This document shows, piece by piece, positions 25,862-34,556 of a DNA stretch of 64,000 nt. The stretch is from assembly GCA_964251385.1 (NCBI GenBank), contig CAXUJK010000005.1:62001-126000 (forward strand), given 5' to 3'. The notes beneath the pieces are model-generated. The model made no database searches. It worked only from the letters and a program-made list of their open reading frames with translations, and was not told the origin of the DNA. Made by a program: the position numbers and the translations under genes. Source of the stretch: CADCVW01 sp964251385 (GTDB taxonomy: Bacteria; Pseudomonadota; Alphaproteobacteria; Sphingomonadales; Sphingomonadaceae). How positions within the stretch are numbered: position 1 is the first letter of the stretch; every line of letters starts with the position of its first letter.

Positions 25862-26962
25862 ATGGATGAGATTGGCATGTTCGCCGTCCGATTGCCGGAA
25901 GACTTCCCGCTCGCCGATGTCGAGGCGATCGGTGCCCGGCTGGCGGCCTCGGGTGGCCTGGTACCTGCCTACATCCCGCCCGAAATAGGCCTGCTGTCGA
26001 TCCTGGCATTGCGGTATGCGCACGATATTGATCAGGTCCGGACGCGCCTGCTTCCCGACCGCAATCTGGCCTCGCGCATGGCCCGGCTGGCGCGCGACGG
26101 TGTGCACGAGCCGCTTGCCGGCCCGACCGCCCTTGCGGCCGACCTGATGGCGTTCGCCCAGGCGATGGGTATCTGGATCGAGCCGTCGATTGCGTTTCAC
26201 GAGCTTGCCCATTGCGAAGGCGACGCCGTTGCCCAGGACGAGCTCGCCTGGTTTCGCGCCGCCGATCATGGCCAGGCCAAGGCGTGGATCGATCTCGCGC
26301 AGGGACGCATCGACCGGCTTCCCGTCGCCGAGCCCCGCCCGCATCTGACGCGCGATCTCGCCTTTCCGCTGCACCGCTGGCGGCGCAACTATGTCGTCGC
26401 CTTGAAGATCGCCGAGCTCGAGCTCGCGCCAATGCCGCCGGTCGCGCGGGCGCTGGCCTTGTTCCAGTGGATGGTCGATGACTTTTTCCTCGCCGGGCCG
26501 GCGGCGATCTTCGCGACGATGTACTTTGCGCCGAAGGCGGCGAAGCGCCGGCTGATCAAGCGATTGCGCTCGGCGGACCGCGAGCGCGCGATCGCCGGCA
26601 TCAAGAACGCGGCATGGGACATCACTCATTTGAGCAATCTGGTGCGCGAGCGGAAGCGTACCGAGCCCGAGGGCATCTTCTTCATCTTCGTGACCGCCGA
26701 CCGTGGCCTTGCCGAAATCGCGCCGGTGCTGATGGTCGATGCCGATGAAGACAGCTATGCCGTTGAGCTCGCCCGGAGTCTCTCGGCCTGGTGGCCGGAT
26801 ACGGACGCGCTTCGGATCGCCGAGACGCTGTTTGGCCATATCCTAGCCATTCAGGGGCGGGCCCCGCCCTCGCCTGTCGTCACGTCGAACGATCCGATTC
26901 AAGCGATGATCGATGCGGGCGAAGCGCGCGTGCGCGCCTGGCATCCTCCGCCCCGGCTTTGA
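25862..26962 (+). CDS. PIN-like nuclease domain protein
   Basis: 366 residues, cytosolic. The motifs fit a PIN fold with a long insertion: LLPDRNLASRM (D66), GIWIEPSIAFHEL (E107), KNAAWDITHLSNL (D253) and FIFVTADRGLAEI (D280). These acidic residues would form the metal site of an RNase. It has no antitoxin-like neighbour. AGGAAGGGGGGCGAGG precedes the ATG and supports the start. It is the right-hand end of the unassigned cluster. The PIN assignment rests on motif order only. Confidence 0.75.
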   Translation: MDEIGMFAVRLPEDFPLADVEAIGARLAASGGLVPAYIPPEIGLLSILALRYAHDIDQVRTRLLPDRNLASRMARLARDGVHEPLAGPTALAADLMAFAQAMGIWIEPSIAFHELAHCEGDAVAQDELAWFRAADHGQAKAWIDLAQGRIDRLPVAEPRPHLTRDLAFPLHRWRRNYVVALKIAELELAPMPPVARALALFQWMVDDFFLAGPAAIFATMYFAPKAAKRRLIKRLRSADRERAIAGIKNAAWDITHLSNLVRERKRTEPEGIFFIFVTADRGLAEIAPVLMVDADEDSYAVELARSLSAWWPDTDALRIAETLFGHILAIQGRAPPSPVVTSNDPIQAMIDAGEARVRAWHPPPRL

Positions 26963-27276
26963 GCGCGAAAGATGTGCTCTGCGAAAATCCGCGGCGTTGC
27001 GGAGAAACGCGGCGATTTGCGAGCTGATCAGCGCCTCGGGCGGATCATAGGTGCTGCGAGATTATTGCCTATGATACTGCGCACGTCGGTCAGCCGATCA
27101 CCGTAAATCGTCGACATGAACGAATGTCCGAAGATGGAGTTGGGCGGGCGCGCTCTCGAACGTCCGCACTTGGGTCTCACTATCCAACACCCGAAGCAGT
27201 TTCCTGCGTTCAATTGCCTGCGGTATCTCCTCGCCGAGTGTAGCCTGAGCTGATGTTGGACATTGATCCGCGAACC
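26963..27276. other. Intergenic, degenerate minus-strand frames
   Basis: 314 bases with no intact gene. Two minus-strand frames look protein-like: one starts VDDNWSILRFADQCPTSAQA near 27304, and another ends MSTIYGDRLTDVRSIIGNNL near 27060. They could be halves of a frameshifted gene. I do not recognise the product. Confidence 0.35.
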
Positions 27277-28131
27277 TCAGGATGGACCAATTATCATCAA
27301 CCATATGTCCGGCGGCGCGCCGTAGCGGAGCGGTAGGCTCGCACCGATCCCACCTGTGACGACGACTATCCGTCCCGGGTCTCGGATAATTCCACAGCGG
27401 TAGCGCGGCTCGTAAAGAGGGCGATGCAACCGCGGGCTATTAATCACCGCTGGCCCGATCAGCGGTATCATCGCTTGTCCACAATGAGTGTGGCCAGCGA
27501 GCACGAGCGCAGCGCTTCCAAGCGGGAGGCCCTTCGCTGTGTCGGGCGAATGGGTCAGCACAATGCGGGCGCCTGACAACGAGTTCGAGGCGGCGAGCGA
27601 CGTGCCAACGTCGGCATGGCCCGTAAACCCGTCGTCGATGCCTACGACCGCTACCGGCCCGCGCTCGACCGCCTCATTGGCAAGCACTCTGATACCCGCA
27701 GCTTGAAGGGCGGTGCGGACTGCTTCTGGCGAGGTCCAATGATCGTGGTTGCCCAGCACCGCCACGGTGCCCAGTCGCGCATGCAATTTAGCAAGCGGCC
27801 GGGTGAGCTGTGCAGCGTAGCGCCGACCGGCGGCGACCTCGTGCCCGGCGATAAAATCGCCGGCGATCAGCACGAGGTCGGGATGTAATGCGTTGATCTG
27901 ATCCACGACACGCGCCAGCCGGGTTGCGTCCGTGGCGGGACTGCCGATGTGGATATCGCTCAGCAGTGCGACGGTAATCGGCGGCTTGCCCGTCGGCCAG
28001 TGCGGGAGCGAAATGGTGGCGCGGCGCACGATCGGATCAGCGCGTGCGCTGTAGTAGCCCCACCCGGCGAATAGCACCATTAGCAGCGACACGCCGCACA
28101 AGACGGTCAGCGTGCGACGAAGCGCCCTCAC
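27277..28131 (-). CDS. Membrane-anchored metallophosphoesterase
   Basis: 284 residues with an N-terminal signal anchor (about 8-27). Calcineurin-like metal motifs are complete: LLSDIHIG, LVLIAGDFIAG, VLGNHDHW, and AGHTHCGQ, in the order of the YkuE/LpxG branch. Such enzymes hydrolyse phosphoesters, including lipid A precursors, at the outer face of the membrane. The start codon is GTG. Its relation to the flanking clusters is unclear; it may be independent cargo. Confidence 0.9.
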   Translation of the reverse strand: MRALRRTLTVLCGVSLLMVLFAGWGYYSARADPIVRRATISLPHWPTGKPPITVALLSDIHIGSPATDATRLARVVDQINALHPDLVLIAGDFIAGHEVAAGRRYAAQLTRPLAKLHARLGTVAVLGNHDHWTSPEAVRTALQAAGIRVLANEAVERGPVAVVGIDDGFTGHADVGTSLAASNSLSGARIVLTHSPDTAKGLPLGSAALVLAGHTHCGQAMIPLIGPAVINSPRLHRPLYEPRYRCGIIRDPGRIVVVTGGIGASLPLRYGAPPDIWLMIIGPS

Positions 28132-28761
28132 GGCCGCGTGATGTTTGACACGACGATCACCGCATACCTTCCTCCTCTGGATCTGACATGATCAAATTTC
28201 TGCCTGGGTCATACATCGAGCTGCCACGCACACCATCGCGCAATGGCTCCATTGGCTGATTTGTGAGTACGGCAGAGCCGGCGGACCTTTTGGCAAGCTG
28301 GAGGCGCCGGACATGCAAGATCGCGTTTGGTCGAACTAAACCGCGAAATCTGGCCCGTGCGGTCAAGCTCAACGAACGTCGAAAGTTGAGAAGCAGCTTG
28401 GCCTCCGTAAATGAGCGCATGTGGGTCTTTGCAATTAGAGGCGCGTCGGCGATGTGTTGTGGTGGGGCTCCCCGCTACGATGGGGAGGATGGCCATCCGC
28501 TCATTGGCCGGGCTCCTGACGGCCGGGGCGCGCGCCACACCGTGTCGCGAGCGCCCACCGCCGCCGACCCGCTCCGGCTATACCATCGCCATGGAACCCG
28601 GACATGCCGGCCGCGGTCGGATCGACCGATCTCGTCATCGTGGATTGCAGGCGCGCAATCGACGAAGTCCGCGGGGATCCGTGGCGGGACGGGTATGTAG
28701 CGGTCCGCCCTTGAGGACGCGCGCCTCGCGCGGCGCGTTCGGCGCATCCTTCGTCGAACAC
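28132..28761. other. 630-bp stretch without a supported gene
   Basis: Short overlapping frames on both strands, the longest 145 residues, have unnatural amino-acid usage. One minus-strand frame (28157-28420, 87 residues, starting MRSFTEAKLLLNFRRSLSLT) ends 26 bases before the metallophosphoesterase and could be a small leader gene, but support is weak. The composition is mixed, as at a recombination seam between cargo modules. Confidence 0.4.
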
Positions 28762-29934
28762 TCAGGTGAGATTATCGTACACGGCTTGGCATGCCGCCGG
28801 CAGTCCCTCGGGCGCCCTGAGGTCAATCTGGTCGATCTGCGATTGCGTGACCAGGTTCGAACGGTCGTCCTTGTCGAGCGCCCTGTCGGCGATCTGGTAG
28901 TTGCGGAGCGCTACCTTCGCGGACGATCCGGCCGCGACCTGGCCAGTAATCGCCTTTGCGCATGCGCTCAGCTTCTCGAGCGCGGTGCCGAGCCGCTCAT
29001 CAGCCGTATTCTGGGCGGTCGCGGCGGTCTGCCGTTCGGTCGCGGACGCGGCCGCGCCCACTGAGGGTATCAGCAGCTCGGCAACGCCGGTGGTCGTCGC
29101 CTGCTTGACCTTGTCGTCGTTTACGACTGCGCCCACGAACTCGTAAAAGTCGCTGCCGCCTTGCGTCTCGGTGACGAGCGTATGGATCGTGAAGGGTTTG
29201 GTCGCATCCGCCTTGGCGAAGGTGAACCAGCTCGCCTCGAGCGGGCCGCTGTAGGTCTCGCCTCCCTTCGCGTACCGTCTTCTGGCGCCGGGTGCGTGCT
29301 CCCCCAGGATCAGCGTGGCCGCCGGTGCCGTCTCAAGCGCCGCCTTCGTACCCGGGGGCGTGATCGAGAGGAACACTGCGATGCTCCGCTTGCGACCGGG
29401 ACGGAGCCACCGTGTGCCGATTGGCTCCACGAAGCCGGAGAACACCGGTCGGATGGACAGGGCGGCCTGGTCTGCCGATCCGACGAACTCGCCTTCAAAG
29501 AAAAAGTCGGGGTGATCGGCCAGGAAAAGGCCGTTGGACTTCAAGGCTTCTGATCTACCTGACCAGGCGGTTGCCCAAGGGCCAAGGTCGGTTCGGTCGA
29601 GGTAGAACCGTCCCCGCGCGACCTGCACGCATTGGGGAAAGGTGCTTGAGCTCGCCTGAAAGTTGCGGGAGCCTGCCGCCGACCAAGTCTTCGTTTTGCC
29701 CGCTTCCGCTATCGCGCTCGCCAGCATGTTGACCCCTTTCGAGATCGCGGCGGTTGCAAGCGCCTCTAGAATTGCCCGATCCTCGCCTCCGTCCTTGGGC
29801 CGGGGTTCTGCGAACGAGCATGCTCCTATACCGACCTGCAGCCCTTCGACTACGCCGGGGTCGAGCATCTGGGCCGAGACGGAACTTGGAATGCTCAGCG
29901 CCGCCACGACCGCCAGTCTTGTTACACATCGCAT
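28762..29934 (-). CDS. Exported protein of caspase-trypsin operon, unknown
   Basis: 390 residues with a signal peptide (RLAVVAALSIPSSVSAQ, cleavage near residue 21). The mature protein has no recognised domain. Residues about 90-270 are strand-rich, with a pattern of Gly and aromatic residues (SGPLEASWFTFAKADATKPF). Residues 280-390 are helical and Ala/Gln-rich. It is third in an operon after the caspase-like and trypsin-like genes, 30 bases downstream, so it may be their substrate, adaptor or inhibitor; this is inferred from position only. Confidence 0.78.
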   Translation of the reverse strand: MRCVTRLAVVAALSIPSSVSAQMLDPGVVEGLQVGIGACSFAEPRPKDGGEDRAILEALATAAISKGVNMLASAIAEAGKTKTWSAAGSRNFQASSSTFPQCVQVARGRFYLDRTDLGPWATAWSGRSEALKSNGLFLADHPDFFFEGEFVGSADQAALSIRPVFSGFVEPIGTRWLRPGRKRSIAVFLSITPPGTKAALETAPAATLILGEHAPGARRRYAKGGETYSGPLEASWFTFAKADATKPFTIHTLVTETQGGSDFYEFVGAVVNDDKVKQATTTGVAELLIPSVGAAASATERQTAATAQNTADERLGTALEKLSACAKAITGQVAAGSSAKVALRNYQIADRALDKDDRSNLVTQSQIDQIDLRAPEGLPAACQAVYDNLT

Positions 29935-29964
29935 AGGTAAGCTCCCCCTAGTCGTTACCTGTCA

Positions 29965-30870
29965 TTAGTTCGTGCCCGTGCAACCCGGTGCGCCCGCGAC
30001 ACAACGCTTGATCCAGCCGTCGAAAATGGCGGCCCTCGTGTAGACGCCGTATTTGTTGGGATCCCCGCATTTGTCGCCCCAACTCACCACGCCCGCAAGG
30101 TAGCGATGCTCACCGGTCACGGCGGTCATCGGACCCCCGCTGTCACCCTGGCAGGCGTCTTTTGCGCCGAGCTGGTGCCCGGCGCAGACCATGCTAGGGC
30201 TGATCCGTCCGGGGTAGCTGACCTCGTCGGTGCAATGCTCGAACGAAACTATGCCCACGTCCACCGCGCGCAGATCTTTCACGAAGTCGCCTCCGACGCC
30301 GACCGCCCCCCAACCAGTGACCCGGACGAGGCGCGCTGGCGGAATGAGTTTCGCCTCCATATGCGGAGCGGACACTTCGATAGGCAGCGCCCCTGAGCCC
30401 AGCGGTTCCGCCAAATGGAGGAGAGCGATGTCGTTCCAGCGCAGCGGCTTGGGCCGCCACTGCGGGTGGACCACGATCCGGTCGACGTCGACGCGGTGGC
30501 CTCCTTTGGAGTGATCATTGGTCCCGCCGAGGACATCGACGTGCCCGGGTTTTGTATTGCGGTCGACGCAGTGCGCCGCGGTGACCACCCACTGGGCCTG
30601 GATCAGCGAACCGCCGCAGAACGGGCGCCGTGGTCCGTCCGTCGGCCCGTCGATCAGCAGCGCCACCTGCCAGGGATCGGCCCCGGGCTGGGCCCTGGTG
30701 CCGCCCATAATCTTCGGCTGCTCAAGCCAGACGCCCGTCTCGTAGAATATGATCGCGTTCCGGAGCGGCTCCGAAACGTCACCGTTCGAACGCGGGCCGG
30801 TCTGCGCCGATGCGCTGGCGCAGAGGCAGGCGGCCAGGCCGGCCAGCCGTAGGAGCGCCGCAGATCTCAC
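29965..30870 (-). CDS. Secreted trypsin-like serine protease (S1)
   Basis: 301 residues with a signal peptide and a 30-residue propeptide. IMGG at 54-57 is the likely activation cleavage. The catalytic triad is complete: VTAAHC (H100), NDIALL (D147), GDSGGP (S244). Asp238 sits six residues before the serine, as in trypsin, predicting cleavage after Arg or Lys. The start ATG overlaps the stop of the caspase-like gene by four bases, so translation is coupled. Zymogen activation by the caspase-like partner is possible but unproven. Confidence 0.93.
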   Translation of the reverse strand: MRSAALLRLAGLAACLCASASAQTGPRSNGDVSEPLRNAIIFYETGVWLEQPKIMGGTRAQPGADPWQVALLIDGPTDGPRRPFCGGSLIQAQWVVTAAHCVDRNTKPGHVDVLGGTNDHSKGGHRVDVDRIVVHPQWRPKPLRWNDIALLHLAEPLGSGALPIEVSAPHMEAKLIPPARLVRVTGWGAVGVGGDFVKDLRAVDVGIVSFEHCTDEVSYPGRISPSMVCAGHQLGAKDACQGDSGGPMTAVTGEHRYLAGVVSWGDKCGDPNKYGVYTRAAIFDGWIKRCVAGAPGCTGTN

Positions 30871-32570
30871 AGCCCGCCGACCCGGGCGAGCGTGATCTCC
30901 ACCGTGTCCGGCTGCGCGTGAGCCGATCCGAACTCGACGATGATCCGCGTAGGATCCACCCCGCGGGAGACCAGCGCGTCCCTGACCCGAAGCACCCGGA
31001 GGTGGGCCGCGTGGGCGGGAACGGGGCCGCCCGTTCCGCTGGCCGCGTTGACACGCGCGGCGAACCCGGCTGGTGGCCGCAGTCTTTCCAACTCGTCCGA
31101 GTTGACCGCCTGTGCGTATGGATCGCCCGTTGGATAACGCAAGACCAGGCTGCTTGTGGCGTGCTCCGCCGGCATCACTCCAACGCCGCCCACATAACCG
31201 GCCTCACCGCTCTCGTTGACGACTTGGACGGCACGGCCGCCGGGGTGGACGCCGACGACCCTGACGCGCTCGCCGGCCTTGATCACGCCGGTGACCCGGC
31301 TTTTCAGGATGGTGTTCCAGTTGCCGCGCAGCAGGATCTGCCGATTGGCGGCGGCCACTGTCGATCCATCCGGCTCGTGGGAAAGGGTTTGCAGAGGACC
31401 CACCAAGTCAATCGCCGCGATGTCCGTCTTCCCTGCCACTGTCTCGCCGGCGGAGGTCGCGGTGCCCTCCGAAGCAGCCAGCCTCTGCCGCGCGGCATGG
31501 GCGTAATCACTCGCCGGGAAGAGCCGAAGAAACTCCCGCAGGTTTTGCGCCTCCTGCGCTGGGGACGCGGAGGATACGGAGCGAGCCCAGAACTCCTGCT
31601 CCATCGGATCGAAGTACCTGCTGGGCGCGAATAGGAGGTAGGTAAGCCCGAATGGGTTCTGGAACGGACGCTGCCGCTGGCGGGTGAGGGCGTACACGTC
31701 AGTCTCGGCCATGCTGAGGGCGGTGCCGACAGGATGCTCCTTCATCCCGAGGAGGCGCTTTGTCGCCAGCCGCGTAAAGATGCTGCCGATCTTCGGATCC
31801 TCGCCCCGGATCAGGCTGTACGCGGCCCGCTGCGGCTGGGCCGCGTACGCGAGGAGCACGGCGGGCGGCCCGGTGTCGACCTTCGCCAGCCCGATACTGC
31901 TTGCGGGAGCCACGGATGTGAGCGTCGGCACGGTCGTTTCGGAGCTGGGCGTTGGCGGTGCCGGTTGCCTGGCGGGCGCGACATCCAGGAGGTCCCGCAT
32001 TTCGGGGTCAGTTCCGATGAATGGATCGTCGCGGCAGGCGTCCAGGAGAATCACTGCGGCGGCCACCTTCGCGTCCTCGAGCGTACCGAGCACATGGCTC
32101 ACCGAAACATACGCATGTCCGGGGCTGTCCGCGGTGGCGGCTCCGTTCGAAGGAACGAGGTAGTTGACACCCGCCCTCTCTAGGCCATGCCCGCTGAAGT
32201 AGACGAGGACGATGTCGCCCTCCCGCAGGGTTTCCGCGAACTGGCGGAACCGGGTAAGCAGGGTAGCGCGCTCAACCCGACCGGCGAGGAGGTTCTCCGG
32301 GGTGACTGTGAAGCCAAGCTTCTCAAACGCCTTGGCCACCAGCGCAACGTCGTGCGGCGGTGTCGTAAGCTGCGTAGCGTGATCATAGGTACCAACGCCA
32401 ACGACAAACGCCTTGCGCGCGGCGGCGTGTTTGACTCGGGCCCACTCTGGAAGAGGAGGCGGCGCAGGCGTCTGCGCCTGGGCGACCCCGGCCGCGAACA
32501 AACCGAGGAGCGACGGGGCGAGTGACTTTCCCCTATGCGATCCTGGACGCAATAGACTCCGTATCGCCAT
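30867..32570 (-). CDS. Exported caspase-like protease with SH3b and C-terminal domain
   Basis: 567 residues from the ATG at 32570, which has a GGGGG site upstream; a TTG at 32594 is the alternative. Signal peptide ending AQA-Q near residue 33. The C14 domain (about 50-300) has the catalytic pair in YFSGHGLE (H128) and LLDACRDDPF (C179). Residues about 400-470 look like a bacterial SH3 domain (cell-wall or partner binding). The C-terminal 80 residues resemble an OmpA-like fold (RVRDALVSRGVDPTRI). Export is unusual for prokaryotic caspases, many of which are cytosolic. First gene of the protease operon. Confidence 0.9.
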   Translation of the reverse strand: MAIRSLLRPGSHRGKSLAPSLLGLFAAGVAQAQTPAPPPLPEWARVKHAAARKAFVVGVGTYDHATQLTTPPHDVALVAKAFEKLGFTVTPENLLAGRVERATLLTRFRQFAETLREGDIVLVYFSGHGLERAGVNYLVPSNGAATADSPGHAYVSVSHVLGTLEDAKVAAAVILLDACRDDPFIGTDPEMRDLLDVAPARQPAPPTPSSETTVPTLTSVAPASSIGLAKVDTGPPAVLLAYAAQPQRAAYSLIRGEDPKIGSIFTRLATKRLLGMKEHPVGTALSMAETDVYALTRQRQRPFQNPFGLTYLLFAPSRYFDPMEQEFWARSVSSASPAQEAQNLREFLRLFPASDYAHAARQRLAASEGTATSAGETVAGKTDIAAIDLVGPLQTLSHEPDGSTVAAANRQILLRGNWNTILKSRVTGVIKAGERVRVVGVHPGGRAVQVVNESGEAGYVGGVGVMPAEHATSSLVLRYPTGDPYAQAVNSDELERLRPPAGFAARVNAASGTGGPVPAHAAHLRVLRVRDALVSRGVDPTRIIVEFGSAHAQPDTVEITLARVGGL

Positions 32571-33130
32571 GGCTGCCCCCAGGTGACGACCCAACGAGGA
32601 ACTATCTCATGTTTCCGGGAAGAAGTCGAGTGGTGCGGCATGTGGCACGCATCTGCGATTTAGGCCTTGTCAGCTTGCCCGATGACGTCAGAGATCACCT
32701 GCCGGCCCCCAAGCCAATCTCCCGAATTGTCTTTTACCATGACGCTGATCCACTCCTTTGACGGTTGGTACGAGCAAGGGGGGCATAAACGGGGGGAGAC
32801 GTAGCCCGATCTGAGGTGTGTGGGCGATTAGACCGGTGGCCAGGCAGCCAGTGCCGCACGCTAGGTCTATTCTCCAGCATGCTCGCTTGAGCGGCCGGTA
32901 GAAACTTGGCCAATCTCGGCTGACAAACCGAACATGAATGAACGGCTGGTTGTAGGAAGTGCCGAGAATGGCGTGAACGTCCGATCTGGGGTCTTTCCGC
33001 ATCGTGCAACGAGCCGCTCGGTAGCCGATAGAGTACTTCCGCGATAGAAGCATCGGCTTATCGCAGCGCTATGGCGTAGACATAGTGCTCAGCTTCGTCG
33101 AGCATGGCTGGCCGTGCGAAACTAACCTGA
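32571..33130. other. Intergenic between protease operon and integrase
   Basis: 560 bases. Minus-strand frames of about 90-120 residues are present but have no family resemblance or good start sites. It should contain the promoter of the protease operon. I see no other structure. Confidence 0.45.
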
Positions 33131-34303
33131 TCACCTACTCAGCGCCGCTTGTCGTAGCTGCGCCACTTTTTCCGCCGCGGCGCGGACCGCATCGTCCTCG
33201 GTGTGCACATACTGCATGAACTGCGCGACCGTCTTATGCGCCGTCAGCTGCATCCCGACCTTTATCGGTACGCCGGAGTTGGCGATTTCGGTGGCGGCGC
33301 GGTGGCGGATGCCATGCGAGCCGACGTGCGGCACCGCTACTCGCTCGAGGATACGGGTCCAGCCCTTGGCGTATGTGTGGTAGCTGAGCGGCTGATCGGC
33401 TCCCGATAGCGCGGGAACGACGTGGATCGCCCCGGGTGAGCGTGCCGCGCTTGCGAGCAGGGCGAGGCTTTCACCGCTGATCGGCTTCGAGATGCTGCCC
33501 GTCTTGCTGTCTGGCCAAACGACCCGTCGGTGGACGAAGTCGACCCACTCCCAACGCAGCTCCAGGATTTCGGACACGCGGGCCGCAAAGGCGAACTGAA
33601 GGCGAATAGCGAGGGTGAGCGTCGGGTGTTCCAAGCTCTCTCGGTCGGCCCGCTCCAGGTAGGCGAAGATGCGCCCCACCTCGGCGTCGCTGAGAAGCCG
33701 GGTGCGCCCGTTCTCGGGGTACTTCGGGACGTGGCGGCACGGATTGGTGCCGTCGTCGCGATAGCCCCAAACCTCCGCCACGTTCATCATCTTTCGGAAG
33801 CATGACAGCATGTGATTGGCCGAGCGCGGAGTCGCCTTCATGTTCGCCATCAAGTCGGAGACATGCGCTCGGGTCACATCGCGCACTTTGAGAGTGCCGA
33901 GCTGCGGCTTGATCTTTCGCTTGATTAGGCCAGCGTAGCCCTTCACCGTCTTCGGACGGTTCCTAGGTATCGAGTAGTCCTGGATGAAGCGGTCGCAGAG
34001 TTCCTTGACGGTAGGCGCGGCGCGATCGGCGGTTCGATCGGCGCTTGGATCGCGCCCACGTCGTACCTCGGCAAGCAGGTCCTGGGCGATGCGCCGTGCC
34101 TGTTCGACCGTGACCTCGCCAACCCTGCCGAGCGCCGGCTTGCGGCGCACGCCCGCGTTGGTCCGGTACTGGACCATGAACGTCTTGCGGCCGTTAGGCG
34201 TGACGCGGAGCATGAAGCCGGGTACAAGCGTGTCGCGAAGCTCGTACTCCTTCTCGGCCACGCCCGCCGTATCCACTGCCGTCTTGGTCAGCTTCGTCTT
34301 CAC
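33131..34303 (-). CDS. int: Tyrosine integrase of the element
   Basis: 390 residues from GTG at 34303, preceded by a perfect-looking GGAAGGAGGG site seven bases away. Three parts are seen: N-terminal DUF4102-like/arm-binding region, a SAM-like core-binding domain (about 95-185) and the catalytic domain. Active-site residues: R242 (AARVSEILELRW), H330 and R333 (HGIRH), H356 (TAHKTV) and Y365 (QYVHTE). It would exchange strands at the CTTAAAA core of tRNA-Leu(UAA). Location beside attR is typical. Confidence 0.95.
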   Translation of the reverse strand: MKTKLTKTAVDTAGVAEKEYELRDTLVPGFMLRVTPNGRKTFMVQYRTNAGVRRKPALGRVGEVTVEQARRIAQDLLAEVRRGRDPSADRTADRAAPTVKELCDRFIQDYSIPRNRPKTVKGYAGLIKRKIKPQLGTLKVRDVTRAHVSDLMANMKATPRSANHMLSCFRKMMNVAEVWGYRDDGTNPCRHVPKYPENGRTRLLSDAEVGRIFAYLERADRESLEHPTLTLAIRLQFAFAARVSEILELRWEWVDFVHRRVVWPDSKTGSISKPISGESLALLASAARSPGAIHVVPALSGADQPLSYHTYAKGWTRILERVAVPHVGSHGIRHRAATEIANSGVPIKVGMQLTAHKTVAQFMQYVHTEDDAVRAAAEKVAQLRQAALSR

Positions 34304-34340
34304 CGCACCCTCCTTCCCGGCCCCGAAACTAGGGACCGCA

Positions 34341-34349
34341 CAGGGGCCA
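34341..34349 (+). repeat. CAGGGGCCA site near attR
   Basis: Third copy of the 9-mer found twice near attL, in the same orientation, 142 bases from the right core and upstream of the integrase start. A candidate integrase arm site that could also autoregulate the integrase promoter. Confidence 0.45.
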
Positions 34350-34490
34350 CGAGCGAGAGAACCGCGACCCGTTACGGACGGCGGCAGAGTAGGCAAGCTA
34401 CGCCGTGAGCAAAGCTAAGTGTCTGAGCGTAGTGTGTTTTCGCGCAAAGACTTGCCGCCGTCGAGGGCGACCTTACCCCAAAGACCCTCG

Positions 34491-34545
34491 CTTAAAATCT
34501 GCTTCCCATCCGGGAGTGCGGGTTCAAGTCCCGCCGTCCGCACCA
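34491..34545 (+). pseudogene. 3' half of host tRNA-Leu(UAA) with attR core
   Basis: Starts with the shared loop CTTAAAA (34491-34497), then TCTGC, the variable arm TTCCC-ATCC-GGGAGT, T arm GCGGG-TTCAAGT-CCCGC, acceptor CGTCCGC and ACCA. It lacks a 5' half upstream and has no promoter of its own, so it cannot give a functional tRNA in the integrated state. Confidence 0.95.
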
Positions 34546-34556
34546 TAAGGAGGTGC

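Larger units (their letters stand above)
13236..34490. mobile_element. Integrative mobilizable element in tRNA-Leu(UAA)
   Basis: About 21.3 kb, bounded by the two halves of one tRNA-Leu gene and by 7-bp CTTAAAA junctions. The tyrosine integrase is next to the right end, as is usual. It holds a MOB relaxase and a candidate origin of transfer but no coupling protein or type IV secretion genes, which suggests it is mobilised by helpers. It carries an intron-containing tRNA-Leu(UAA), a six-gene unassigned cluster, a metallophosphoesterase and a protease operon. The host tRNA promoter and tRNA 5' half stay at the left edge. Confidence 0.93.

Noticed and set aside
28209..28700. Two overlapping frames of 109 and 145 residues
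   Set aside because: No family resemblance, ribosome site or sensible composition.
13236..34490. Prophage or full conjugative element
   Set aside because: No capsid, terminase, tail, coupling-protein or type IV secretion genes were seen.
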